64,000 bases of DNA from Flavobacterium zhairuonense (GTDB lineage Bacteria > Bacteroidota > Bacteroidia > Flavobacteriales > Flavobacteriaceae), in NCBI RefSeq assembly GCF_004352915.1, contig NZ_SJSY01000068.1, positions 1 to 64,000 of the forward strand, in the 5' to 3' direction. Position 1 is the stretch's first letter, and each line of letters begins with the position of its first letter. Positions 56,424-64,000 of the stretch are shown one piece after another. Under the pieces are notes generated by a model. That model ran no database searches. It saw nothing but the letters and a program-made list of their open reading frames with translations, and was not told the DNA's origin. The position numbers were made by a program, and so were the translations under genes.

Positions 56424-56584
56424 TCCCTATGGGACATTCGTTTTGATCGATATTTTTTCTACGGATATTAAACTCCTAACGGAGTAATTTGATAAAAATC
56501 AGATTCTAGAAGAATACTCCGTTAGGAGTTTAATATCGGTAGAAAAAAAAGTTTGCAAACAACAAAATTGTCCCGTAGGGACTA
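56424..56584. repeat. Large nested palindromic element, copy 2
   Basis: Outer right arm TGTCCCGTAGGGACTA (56569-56584) against TCCCTATGGGACA (56424-56436). Inner 30-bp arms, 56457-56486 and 56515-56544, match at 29 of 30 (they contain TAATATCGGTAGAA and ACTCCGTTAGGAGTT). Homologous to 7560-7735. It fills the gap between uvrB and the lipoprotein hydrolase. Confidence 0.9.
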
Positions 56585-56595
56585 CACATTATATG

Positions 56596-57540
56596 CTATT
56601 CTAGAAAATCACTAATCTGATCATTAACAATTTTCGATTGATCTATGGATAAAAAATGTCCTGCATCTTTAATTGTTTCGGTTTTGTTATGAATTAGATG
56701 TTTTTTTGCGCGTTCTAAACTTTCATCGGAATTAATAACATCATGATCACCAATTAATACCAAAACAGGATTTTGAATCGACTTTAATTCATCATCTGAA
56801 AAAGGCGTCATTTTGAGCATACTGGAGTTTGATTTTGCATATTTATTCGCCAAATAAAATTGCCTGTTATAAACGGGGCTGATTTTTTCAGGATGCGTAG
56901 AAAATGTTTTTAAGGTTTTGCTGAATTTCTTTTCGCTCGGAAAAAGTTTTAAAAGCAAAGCCGATGATGTTTTTCGAGGTTTGTCAATAAATTTGAAGGT
57001 TTGGGCGGGACTTAATAAAACAATTTTGTCAATCGAATTGTCTTTTTGAATGGCCAATAATGTCGCAATCCAGCCTCCGCGTGAAGCGCCGATAATATTA
57101 AATTTCTTTAATTTATAATGATCGAAAATTTCGTTGTACCAAGCGACAATTTCCTCTTTTGAAAGTGGTTTTGTGGTTAAGGTTGATTTGTTCGGTTCCA
57201 TTAAAAAATCGATAGCATAAATTCGATGATTTTTTGCCAATGCGTTAATATTCGGATACCACATTGTGGAACTGGCGTCCATGCCGTGAAGCAATACAAG
57301 ATCTTTTCCGTTTTTTGGTCCAGCAATGATGACGTGTGCCGTTCCAAAACTAGTTTTTACATTTTCTTCCGTATAAGGAATGTCCCAAAGTTTAAGGGCT
57401 TTGTCGTAAGCGTCAATGTAATGTTGTTTATCGATTTTTGTTTTAAAAACGTAATCTTCAAATTTTTCTTTTTTAGAAGAAGCACATCCTGCGAGTAAAA
57501 AAACAACGAATAATTGAACGAATATTTTTGAAGTACTCAT
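56596..57540 (-). CDS. Alpha/beta hydrolase lipoprotein
   Basis: 314 residues with lipobox LLAGC (C19). Alpha/beta hydrolase fold: VLLHGMDASSTMWYPNI (oxyanion), nucleophile S153 in GASRGG, likely acid D267 in LIGDHDVIN and H295 in KDAGHFLSID. Envelope-anchored; the substrate is not known. A TACCTTTA box lies upstream at about 57560. Confidence 0.88.
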   Translation of the reverse strand: MSTSKIFVQLFVVFLLAGCASSKKEKFEDYVFKTKIDKQHYIDAYDKALKLWDIPYTEENVKTSFGTAHVIIAGPKNGKDLVLLHGMDASSTMWYPNINALAKNHRIYAIDFLMEPNKSTLTTKPLSKEEIVAWYNEIFDHYKLKKFNIIGASRGGWIATLLAIQKDNSIDKIVLLSPAQTFKFIDKPRKTSSALLLKLFPSEKKFSKTLKTFSTHPEKISPVYNRQFYLANKYAKSNSSMLKMTPFSDDELKSIQNPVLVLIGDHDVINSDESLERAKKHLIHNKTETIKDAGHFLSIDQSKIVNDQISDFLE

Positions 57541-57618
57541 AAAATTAAATTTACTTTTAAAGGTACAACAATCTAATTTCGAAGAAGTTTCAGAATTTAG
57601 TTTGAAAATAGTATAATT

Positions 57619-57855
57619 TTAAGATTCCTCACTTTTCTTGGTCAGATAATAAATCTGCACAAAAGCTAAAATAGCATTTGGAATAATTACAGGCCAAAGC
57701 CATTGATTAAAATCTCGATAGTCATTTAAAAAAATACCATAAATGACAAAACAGATACAGCCAAACATATTAATAAACCGAATTGTTCTGAGGTTTTTCA
57801 GCAAAAAACCTCCAACAATAAAAACCGATGCGAGATAACCAACATATTCTGCCAT
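57619..57855 (-). CDS. Small YgjV-like membrane protein
   Basis: 78 residues with three hydrophobic helices (YVGYLASVFIVGGFLL, FINMFGCICFVIYGIFL, PVIIPNAILAFVQIYYL). The spacing resembles the YgjV/CBU_0592 group of short inner-membrane proteins, function unknown. Confidence 0.7.
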   Translation of the reverse strand: MAEYVGYLASVFIVGGFLLKNLRTIRFINMFGCICFVIYGIFLNDYRDFNQWLWPVIIPNAILAFVQIYYLTKKSEES

Positions 57856-57927
57856 AGTCTTGATATTTAATTGTTTACAATAAATGTAGCGAAAGCAAAT
57901 TATATAATCAAGAGTTGGAGCTGAAAA

Positions 57928-58234
57928 TCAGTATTTTAGATTTTGAAGTTTTTTAGGTTTACGACTTGTATGTCGAATTCTTAAAATATGAATATCTTTC
58001 TCGGTTATTTTATAAGATATTCGATAATTGTAAATTTCGTAGGCTCGATAATTTACACTGTTGGGAATTTTCATCTCATCCAATTCATAAATTTCCCAAT
58101 TTGTACTTAAGATTGATACTGAATTATAAATGGTGTCAATTACTTTGTTTGGAACATTTTTGCTTTTAGATTCTTTGAATAAATGGAAATAGATTTTTTC
58201 TAGTTGATTTTGACCAAATTATTTTTTTTTCCAT
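57928..58234 (-). pseudogene. ParE/RelE-type toxin, frameshifted
   Basis: An ATG at 58232-58234, overlapping the antitoxin's last codons, begins MEKKIIWSKS, a typical ParE start, but that frame soon stops. The adjacent frame continues QLEKIYFHLFKESK ... VNYRAYEIYNYRISYK ... IHILRIRHTSRKPKKL to a TGA at 57928-57930, the rest of a ParE/RelE toxin. WSKS and QLEK would normally be separated by a few more residues, so a small deletion with frameshift near 58200 probably inactivated the toxin. Confidence 0.78.
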
Positions 58235-58449
58235 TCCTCAATTTTATTTTTAACATCATCATGAGAATAAAAATTGCCTTCTCGAATGTCTTCTTCAGCA
58301 ACTTTTAATTCTTCATTATATTGTTCTAAATAATCTTTAGGTGAAGTTTTACGGCTGTCTAAAATTGTTTTTAATGCAGATAAAAACATATCGTCATCAA
58401 TTTTTTCAATTTCAGAAATCAAAATATTTTTAAGTTGAAGAGTGTTCAT
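58219..58449 (-). CDS. Antitoxin of the broken ParE-type pair
   Basis: 76 residues, acidic to neutral with a helical start (TLQLKNILISEIEKIDDDMFLSAL) and the toxin-binding tail DYLEQYNEELKVAEEDIREGNFYSHDDVKNKIEEWKKK seen in antitoxins of RelE/ParE systems. It is intact. The toxin start codon lies inside its end, the usual TA layout. Confidence 0.82.
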   Translation of the reverse strand: MNTLQLKNILISEIEKIDDDMFLSALKTILDSRKTSPKDYLEQYNEELKVAEEDIREGNFYSHDDVKNKIEEWKKK

Positions 58450-58484
58450 GATATTATAATTTACTCGAAGTTACAAAACATAAT

Positions 58485-59459
58485 TTAATATGATACCTGA
58501 ATAAATCTTAAAAATTTCCATGTTTTCTTCTCCGTTTCATTTAAAAAACTCCAGGCAACAATACGGCTGTTTTTTTGGCCTTGCGCCATATCAATAGTTT
58601 TGACAGAAACAGCATTTACTTTTTTCAGAGTTTTATAAATAGAAGAAAGATTTTCTTTTTTTGAAACCAATGTAGTAAACCATAAACATTGTGAAGCGTA
58701 TTTTGCGCTTTCGTAAATCATTTGTGTAATAAATCCGATTTCGCCGCCATTGCACCATAATTCGGCATTTTGGCCACCAAAGTTTAAAACCGGATTTGTA
58801 CTTCTTTTTTCTTTTGGATTTAAATTCGAAACTTTTCTTGAAGCACTTTTATTTGCTTCTTGTGCCGATGCATGAAATGGCGGATTGCACATGGTGAAAG
58901 TGAATTTATCTTCGGGAATAATGATGTTTTTGAAAATAAATCGGGATTCAGTTTGTTGCTGTAAACTGATTGTATCGATTAATTTTGGATTATTTTCTAT
59001 TATTTTACTGCAGTTTTCAATTGCTTTTTTGTCAATATCTGTTCCAACAAAACTCCAATTGTAAATCGAATTTCCTAATATCGGATAGATCAAATTTGCA
59101 CCCGTTCCGATATCTAAACCTAAAACCGAATTTCCTTTCGGAATGATTCCGTTGTTCGTTTCTGCCAATAAATCAGCGATATAATGAATGTAATCTGCTC
59201 TTCCTGGAATTGGCGGACAAAGATAATGTAAAGGAATATTCCAGTTTTGAATACTATAATAGGTTTGTAAAAGAGCTCTATTTAATGTTTTTACCGCGGA
59301 TGGATTACTAAAATCTACGGTTTCTATTCCGTGTTTATTTATAGCAACAAAAGCTTTTAATTCAGGACAATTTGAAATTAAGAGTTCAAAATCATATCGC
59401 GAACGATGAAGATTTCTTGGATGTAAATTGCTTTTTTCAGAATTGTCGTTTGCTTTCAT
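58485..59459 (-). CDS. rlmF: 23S rRNA (adenine(1618)-N6)-methyltransferase
   Basis: About 324 residues from the ATG at 59457-59459. Seven in-frame codons upstream would cover the -7 box TATCTTTG (59478-59485, minus strand). SAM fold with LGLDIGTGANLIYP and catalytic NPPFHAS (TMCNPPFHAS). LHPRNLHRSRYDFELL and VNAVSVKTIDMAQGQKNSRIVAWSF are RlmF hallmarks. Methylates A1618 of 23S rRNA. Confidence 0.94.
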   Translation of the reverse strand: MKANDNSEKSNLHPRNLHRSRYDFELLISNCPELKAFVAINKHGIETVDFSNPSAVKTLNRALLQTYYSIQNWNIPLHYLCPPIPGRADYIHYIADLLAETNNGIIPKGNSVLGLDIGTGANLIYPILGNSIYNWSFVGTDIDKKAIENCSKIIENNPKLIDTISLQQQTESRFIFKNIIIPEDKFTFTMCNPPFHASAQEANKSASRKVSNLNPKEKRSTNPVLNFGGQNAELWCNGGEIGFITQMIYESAKYASQCLWFTTLVSKKENLSSIYKTLKKVNAVSVKTIDMAQGQKNSRIVAWSFLNETEKKTWKFLRFIQVSY

Positions 59460-59568
59460 TTTGATTGATTTCGAATGCAAAGATAGGTATTCCTTTTTTT
59501 AGAAATGATTTTAGGAAATTATCCATTAAGGCTATTGCTCAAATCCGTTGTAGTTGACAGTTGTTGTT

Positions 59569-60141
59569 TTATTTCATACTTGGTGGCTGTACAATTTTCG
59601 GTAGATAATTAGATTTTTTGTGTTCGATTAGAACCCGCTTTTCTATTTCTTTAATTTTGAATTTTGGATTTTCAATTTCTGCATTTTCAGATTGTTTCAG
59701 TATAATATCTTCTAATTGGTTAAAAATTAAATTAAATGCCTTTGACATATATGGTTCTACAAAACACAATTCTTCGTTGTCGAAAGTAATAAAGTTATAA
59801 CTTCCCGCATAATGTTTTCCAGCTTCCATTTTAGTTTTAACCAATTGTTTCTTTAAAGAATTTTTACCAATCATTAATGAATTAATTTGATTCATAAGTT
59901 CATTTGATAATTGGTACCGGTAAAATTTTAATCCATTGTTACCATTTAAATGAACAGTAACAATCCCGTATTCATTTATTTGTGCATAGTCTGTAACGTT
60001 AATTTTTAACGGATTTCCATTTGTTTCGTAATATATTAGTTCAATTCTTTTAAAATTAAGTTTTATTTTCTGTTGGGCACTTAGAATATTAAATGATAAA
60101 ATAGTTAAGAAAACTATGATTTTTAATTTTAATGATTTCAT
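59569..60141 (-). CDS. Exported protein of unknown function
   Basis: About 190 residues from the ATG at 60139-60141 (signal peptide KIIVFLTILSFNILSAQ). The upstream TTG extension is rejected. Mixed beta pattern, no recognised domain (FKRIELIYYETNGNP, YAGSYNFITFDNEELCFV). Lies inside cassette-like boundaries with the next gene. Confidence 0.68.
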   Translation of the reverse strand: MKSLKLKIIVFLTILSFNILSAQQKIKLNFKRIELIYYETNGNPLKINVTDYAQINEYGIVTVHLNGNNGLKFYRYQLSNELMNQINSLMIGKNSLKKQLVKTKMEAGKHYAGSYNFITFDNEELCFVEPYMSKAFNLIFNQLEDIILKQSENAEIENPKFKIKEIEKRVLIEHKKSNYLPKIVQPPSMK

Positions 60142-60182
60142 ATAAATCAGTTGTTGTTTGGATTCAGATTTTTTCCACAATA

Positions 60183-60218
60183 GTTGCTAACGTTGTATTA
60201 GCTGTTATCACTCGTATT
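60183..60218. repeat. Cassette-like boundary between two orphan genes
   Basis: On the minus strand this reads GAGTGATAACAGCTAATACAACGTTAGCAAC. GAGTGATAAC is the inverted complement of GTTATCACTC on the far side of the gene 60219-60767. This gives 10-bp inverted ends around that gene. AACGTTAGC/AACGTTATC cores sit at each boundary. Confidence 0.5.
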
Positions 60219-60767
60219 CTATTCAGCTAATATTTTGTTTAAAATTCGATTAATATTTTTTCTTCCTTTTTCGCTCAATCCGCCATATTTCATATTCGGT
60301 GAAAAAGGAATTGATTTTATCATTCCGCAATCTTCTAAACACAACCAAATTTTGCCTATTTCCTTTTCTTCTTTATTATAAAATCTCAAAATATATTCTG
60401 AATCGGTAACTTCCCAAGTTGTTTCTGACCAATCAAAATTAACAGGATCATTAAAAAAAGAAATTATTTTTGTTTTACTTGATTCTGATAATGTTTTTGA
60501 AGTCAACCGACTTACTAAAAATGTATTTCTAAAAAGTTTTACTTCTGCAACTTCTTCTCTTGGAAAGTTATATTTTTCATTTCCAAAATTCTCTTCAGAG
60601 GCTTTTTCTTGCTCTTCAGTTGTTTTGTACATAAAAAACTCAGTAAGTTCTTCTTCCGGTGGGAATGTTGAGTAATATTGTCTTCTGTCGAAAACATCAG
60701 AAATAATTGCAAATCCAATTACTGAAATTATAACAATTGTAAATAGTATTTTCTTGATAATTTTCAA
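60219..60767 (-). CDS. Membrane-anchored protein of unknown function
   Basis: 182 residues. An N-terminal membrane anchor or uncleaved signal (ILFTIVIISVIGFAIIS) is followed by a soluble domain with WLCLEDCGMIKSIPFSPNMKYGGLSEKGR (about 140-168). Two cysteines in CLEDC. I do not recognise the family. The flanking inverted motifs suggest movement as a unit. Confidence 0.65.
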   Translation of the reverse strand: MKIIKKILFTIVIISVIGFAIISDVFDRRQYYSTFPPEEELTEFFMYKTTEEQEKASEENFGNEKYNFPREEVAEVKLFRNTFLVSRLTSKTLSESSKTKIISFFNDPVNFDWSETTWEVTDSEYILRFYNKEEKEIGKIWLCLEDCGMIKSIPFSPNMKYGGLSEKGRKNINRILNKILAE

Positions 60768-60954
60768 TTGAAAGTTGCTTTATAAATGAGTGATAACGTT
60801 CCGGTACTGCAGTGGATTTGGGACTAAATTAAGCTCATTGTTTGGATTTGACAAATAATAACAAAATACAAATCCAACCAAATTCATATATAAATGGTAA
60901 TATTTTAATTAAATCAAATTTATAAATAATCTTTTTAGACAATCAGAAAACAAA

Positions 60955-61617
60955 TCAATCAAAACACTCCATCATCAAAAGATCGCCTTCTTGATGCGTG
61001 ATTGTTACAAGTCCGTCCTGTTCAACCGAATTGCTGCTTCCGGTTCTGTAGCCCATTGTGAGCGTGTCGTTTTGTAATTCGTATTTTAAATTAGTAGAAG
61101 AAATACCGTTTACAACGCCAATTGGAATCAGCGAAATTGGAGTTTGCGCCGTGTACCATTTCTCGAATTTTCTAGGCAAAAGAAATATTTTTGAGTGATC
61201 ATCGAGAATCACAATTTTCAGAGAATCACGATGACGAACAATGTTTGTAAGATTTGTTATGGTATGATCAGCGCGTTTTCCGGTTGCCCAAACAACATTT
61301 ACTGCTGGAATTCCTCGTTCAACAAGGTAATCGCAAGCTTTTTCAAGATCGGTTTTTTCCTGATCTTCGGTGTGAACTATTTCAATTGGATACTGCGATG
61401 TTCTATAAATTTCGGGATCAAAACCTCGATCAAAATCGCCAAGTAGAACATCGACTTTTATGCCTAATTCAATAACTCGTTCAATTGCCGAATCCAGAAC
61501 AACAACAAGAGGTGACCATTCCAGCAATTGTCCTAATAGTTCACTGCTACAGGCGGCTCCGTTAGCAATTATTAAAGCAGGTTCCTGATCGTCGCGAACT
61601 ATATGATGTGATGACAT
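60955..61617 (-). CDS. thiN: Thiamine pyrophosphokinase
   Basis: 220 residues. Makes thiamine diphosphate from thiamine and ATP. Visible: NGAACSSELLGQLLEW, VLLGDFDRG (metal binding), TEDQEKTDLEKACDYL, ATGKRADHTITNLTNI and C-terminal GTSNSV-like GYRTGSSNSVEQDGLVTI. A TACCTTTG -7 box lies at 61640-61647. It is transcribed toward the orphan genes. Confidence 0.93.
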   Translation of the reverse strand: MSSHHIVRDDQEPALIIANGAACSSELLGQLLEWSPLVVVLDSAIERVIELGIKVDVLLGDFDRGFDPEIYRTSQYPIEIVHTEDQEKTDLEKACDYLVERGIPAVNVVWATGKRADHTITNLTNIVRHRDSLKIVILDDHSKIFLLPRKFEKWYTAQTPISLIPIGVVNGISSTNLKYELQNDTLTMGYRTGSSNSVEQDGLVTITHQEGDLLMMECFD

Positions 61618-61711
61618 ACTTGGATTTTTGAATTTGATGCAAAGGTACGGTTAGAATTTTAGATTATAGATCGCAGATTTTAGATTTTTTTAGTTTTGAA
61701 ATAATCTAAAA

Positions 61712-62158
61712 TCAGAAATCTAAAAGTCTTCTGTGGTAATTTATCTGTCCTAAATGATACGCCAAATGTGTTGAAAGATGCACTAAAAAGAATCCCGTTG
61801 TCATTTCTTTTTCGAAAACAATCTGCGGATAAATTGCTTCTAAATCATTTTCTGTTAAAGAATTTAAGGCATTGTTTACGACAATTAATGTCTCTTCGAT
61901 TTTTTGAATCAATTCTGCTTTTGGAATATCTTTTAAAGAAAATTCTAAAGGACGATTTCTAACATAACCAGTTTTCCCAATTTCTCCACCAATATAAGTA
62001 TTGATATTCCCGATAAGATGCAGACAAAGATTTCCAGCCGAATTTGAAATGTTTTTGTCAATTTTCCAAAGATTGTTTTCATTTTGATACGATTCGATTT
62101 CAATTTTTAATTTGTTGAGATCGCGCTCAAATAATGATTTTAGGGTTTCAATCAGCAT
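61712..62158 (-). CDS. DinB-like protein (DUF1572 type)
   Basis: 148 residues, four-helix DinB fold: LIETLKSLFERDLNKLKIEIE, metal histidine in NLCLHLIGNINTYIG, and the C-terminal pair in STHLAYHLGQINYHRRLLDF. DUF1572 members are a DinB subgroup. A second, divergent DinB protein lies at 28217. 14 bp from the GyrI-like gene. Confidence 0.88.
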   Translation of the reverse strand: MLIETLKSLFERDLNKLKIEIESYQNENNLWKIDKNISNSAGNLCLHLIGNINTYIGGEIGKTGYVRNRPLEFSLKDIPKAELIQKIEETLIVVNNALNSLTENDLEAIYPQIVFEKEMTTGFFLVHLSTHLAYHLGQINYHRRLLDF

Positions 62159-62172
62159 GATTTTATTTTTAG

Positions 62173-62655
62173 TTAAGGTCTGTTTTTTATCGGAATCCAG
62201 ATTTCTTCTTCAGAATCAGGATCGTCTTTTTTGTATTTTTCATCCATTACGGCAAAATGAGGTCGATCGTCAACAGTATATTCAGAATTTGGGAGCCACT
62301 CTGCAAAAATTGTGTGATAGGTTTTATGACCTTCGCTTGCCGGGCCTTTATGAATAAAAACAGCATAGATTCCTGTTGGGATTATTAAAGTCTCCATTTC
62401 TTCTGGTATTACAGGAAAGTTTCTGACTTCGACTGCAGCCCATTTTTGAAAAGTCTTGCTGGCATCAAAATTGTCAAAATATCCGTTTGGGAAAACCTCC
62501 AGAGAATATAGATTAGCATCGACAGTATTTTTTATTTCCTTTCGTTTTGGCATAAAACTGCTCCATAATTGAAAGGTTTGATTTTCCATAAATGACATTA
62601 TAATATGTTTGCCGACTAGTTTTTTTTCGGTCAAAATTTTAATTTGGGCTTCCAT
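62173..62655 (-). CDS. GyrI-like small-molecule-binding protein
   Basis: 160 residues with one GyrI/AraC-effector-type domain: TFQLWSSFMPKRKEI, FQKWAAVEVRNF, MIPTGIYAVFIHKGPAS-like, then TIFAEWLPNSEYTVDDRPHFAVMDEKY. No DNA-binding domain. Such stand-alone proteins bind hydrophobic compounds or sequester toxins. Sits 10 bp after the DUF4249 gene in the same orientation. Confidence 0.85.
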   Translation of the reverse strand: MEAQIKILTEKKLVGKHIIMSFMENQTFQLWSSFMPKRKEIKNTVDANLYSLEVFPNGYFDNFDASKTFQKWAAVEVRNFPVIPEEMETLIIPTGIYAVFIHKGPASEGHKTYHTIFAEWLPNSEYTVDDRPHFAVMDEKYKKDDPDSEEEIWIPIKNRP

Positions 62656-62665
62656 TTTTGGCGGT

Positions 62666-63487
62666 TTATTTTATAGTGTATTTTTTGAGATCGGTTTCGC
62701 TTAATGAAAAATATCCAAGCGGATAATTATCCTTATTTGTGTTGTTGATGATATTTCCTTTTACAGTTGCGGGAGGTGATTGAAAAGGCCCTCCAACATT
62801 GCTTCCCGCAATGCTTACGAGAATATTCATATAGTTGTAGTACTGCTTTGAGATTCCAATATGCGTTATTTCAATTTCATCGCCAGATTTTAATTCGTCA
62901 TCATCTGAAAGGCTGAAAAATTCATTGCCTTGAAAAAATTTGTCTTCATCAACGTAATAATTGGATTTGATTTTATTCGAATAAACATATTTGTACAAAT
63001 AGAAATTATCAGCATCTGCAGGATCATTAAAATAAGCCTTGATTTCGATATCTTTTCCAGTAAAACCGCCTTGATTGTTTTGTTCAATATGTGTAATAGG
63101 CGCAACAGACATCATGGTCTCGGTGGCTGTGTAAGTTTGCCCGTTTGAGATTACTGTCAGAGTGTATTCTTGATTTAAAGCTGGTTTGAAATTGGTACAG
63201 ATATAACGACCAGTTTTTGGAACTTCGGTAAAATTAAATTGCTCGTTAGCACTGTTTTTTATATATATTTTAGCGCCAGAAACTGTCGGAATTACATTTT
63301 CGAAATAACCAGTTGTAGTGGTCAATTTTATTGTTTGTTGTCTTCCATTTGTACCTTTTTGCCAATTAATTGCGGCTTCAATAACTAATTTTGGAGGCGC
63401 AGTATCTAAATCAACATCGACAACTTCTTCACAGGCTGTAAAGAAAATCGAAATAAAAATTATCAGTAATAAAGCAATTTTTTTCAT
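62666..63487 (-). CDS. DUF4249 domain lipoprotein
   Basis: About 273 residues from the ATG at 63485-63487. Lipobox FTAC, then EEVVDVDLDTAPPKLVIEAAINW, the DUF4249 opening. The beta-rich body includes EYTLTVISNGQTYTATETM and AYFNDPADADNFYLYKYV. DUF4249 proteins accompany TonB-dependent receptors, as here (receptor 28 bp upstream), and probably act as surface lipoproteins or partners in uptake (inference). Confidence 0.9.
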   Translation of the reverse strand: MKKIALLLIIFISIFFTACEEVVDVDLDTAPPKLVIEAAINWQKGTNGRQQTIKLTTTTGYFENVIPTVSGAKIYIKNSANEQFNFTEVPKTGRYICTNFKPALNQEYTLTVISNGQTYTATETMMSVAPITHIEQNNQGGFTGKDIEIKAYFNDPADADNFYLYKYVYSNKIKSNYYVDEDKFFQGNEFFSLSDDDELKSGDEIEITHIGISKQYYNYMNILVSIAGSNVGGPFQSPPATVKGNIINNTNKDNYPLGYFSLSETDLKKYTIK

Positions 63488-63515
63488 AGCTTTCTTTTTT
63501 AACAAAAAGTGATAT

Positions 63516-64000
63516 TTAAAACCTAAAATTATAACTTACCGCAGGAACAATTCCGAAAATTGATGTTTTTACTGCTTCATTATCGCCTGTATCTGTATTT
63601 TGTCGGAAATTAATTGAAGCAGCATTTTTGCGATTATATAAATTATAGATACTAAAAACCCATTCTCCTTTCCAGTTTCGGCCTTTGTTTTTTCTTGGAG
63701 TCAAAGTAGCCGAAACATCTAAATGATGATAAGCTGGCAAACGATTTTCGTTTCTCAGGCCATAACTAGGAACCGTGATTCCTAAATATTGATATTGTCC
63801 GTTCGGGTAAGTGACTGGCATTCCAGATTGTAGTGCAAAGTTAGCACCAAACGACCATTTTTCGTTCAAATTATAAGCCGAAGTTATGGCTAAATTGTGT
63901 GTTTTGTCATAAGCTGAACTGTACCATTGGCCATTGTTGATTCCTGTTTCTTCTGGAGTTCTGCCCGGCGTCTGCTGTTCTGATTTTGATAAAGTATAAG
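63516..64000 (-). CDS. TonB-dependent receptor, C-terminal part (5' end beyond window)
   Basis: An open frame of 161 codons from the window edge to a stop at 63516-63518. Sequence shows barrel strands WYSSAYDKTHNLAITSAYNL, NEKWSFGANFALQSGMPVTYPNGQY, LPAYHHLDVSATLTP and GEWVFSIYNLYNRKNAASI, ending in VSYNFRF with a terminal phenylalanine, typical of outer-membrane barrels. Paired with DUF4249. Confidence 0.9.
   Translation of the reverse strand, partial: YTLSKSEQQTPGRTPEETGINNGQWYSSAYDKTHNLAITSAYNLNEKWSFGANFALQSGMPVTYPNGQYQYLGITVPSYGLRNENRLPAYHHLDVSATLTPRKNKGRNWKGEWVFSIYNLYNRKNAASINFRQNTDTGDNEAVKTSIFGIVPAVSYNFRF

Noticed and set aside
57966-58169. 67-codon plus-strand ORF
   Set aside because: It is the antisense shadow of the broken ParE toxin.
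1-64000. tRNA, rRNA, insertion sequence or prophage genes
   Set aside because: None recognised: no cloverleaf, no conserved rRNA segment, no transposase, integrase or phage structural gene found by reading.

Overview
The window looks like the chromosome of a Flavobacterium-type Bacteroidota. It is AT-rich. Starts mostly lack Shine-Dalgarno sequences. Several genes have the Bacteroidota promoter box TAnnTTTG upstream, the best being TTTG-N19-TAACTTTG before lysA. Family content also fits: a SusC/SusD pair, DUF4249 next to a TonB-dependent receptor, DUF4349, DUF5071 and DUF6934 proteins, and many Bacteroidota lipoproteins. No rRNA, tRNA, insertion sequence, prophage or CRISPR array was seen.

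Layout. 1-9.9 kb: end of a Tat-exported Gfo/Idh/MocA oxidoreductase, an amino-acid permease, a methionine gamma-lyase-type PLP enzyme divergent from an Lrp regulator, lpdA, a lipocalin, a DoxX protein and a DUF4349 lipoprotein. 10-17 kb: pabB, tilS, dsbD-like and amtB. 17-24 kb: a two-gene exported amidohydrolase operon with degenerate domains, a second oxidoreductase and comM/yifB. 24-31 kb: small accessory genes, including an ArsR-AHSA1-AHSA1 operon with a readable operator/promoter, two lipoprotein or lipocalin-like genes, DinB, DUF5071, and an AraC regulator divergent from a fosmidomycin-resistance-like MFS pump. 32-35.4 kb: an accessory pocket (below). 35.4-45 kb: central metabolism (lysA, gltD, gltB, sucC). 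45-57.5 kb: DUF1456, SusC/SusD, an AOS-like PLP enzyme with dipeptide epimerase, an esterase, a TerB-like protein overlapping uvrB, and a lipoprotein hydrolase. 57.6-64 kb: a YgjV-like protein, a broken ParE toxin with intact antitoxin, rlmF, two orphan genes with cassette-like boundaries, thiamine pyrophosphokinase, DinB, GyrI-like, DUF4249 and the end of a TonB receptor.

The most unusual stretch is 34.2-35.4 kb. A DUF6934 gene there is split by an apparent one-base deletion. Its restored C-terminus ends in an ATGA overlap with an uncatalogued 51-residue basic ORF, and the pair is bracketed by a 29-bp exact direct repeat that duplicates the lysA terminator. Just beyond it lie a probable unannotated small RNA on the plus strand and an orphan 585-residue protein with a HEPN-like RNxxxH motif and an EF-hand-like loop.

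Intergenic DNA is full of palindromic repeat families: CGCAGATT arms, TGTCCCGTAGGGACTA nested palindromes, a GACGCACAGCAGTGCGTC inverted pair and a perfect 34-bp inverted repeat. Most intergenic gaps over 300 bp are largely these elements; the leaders of amtB, susC and sucC are exceptions.
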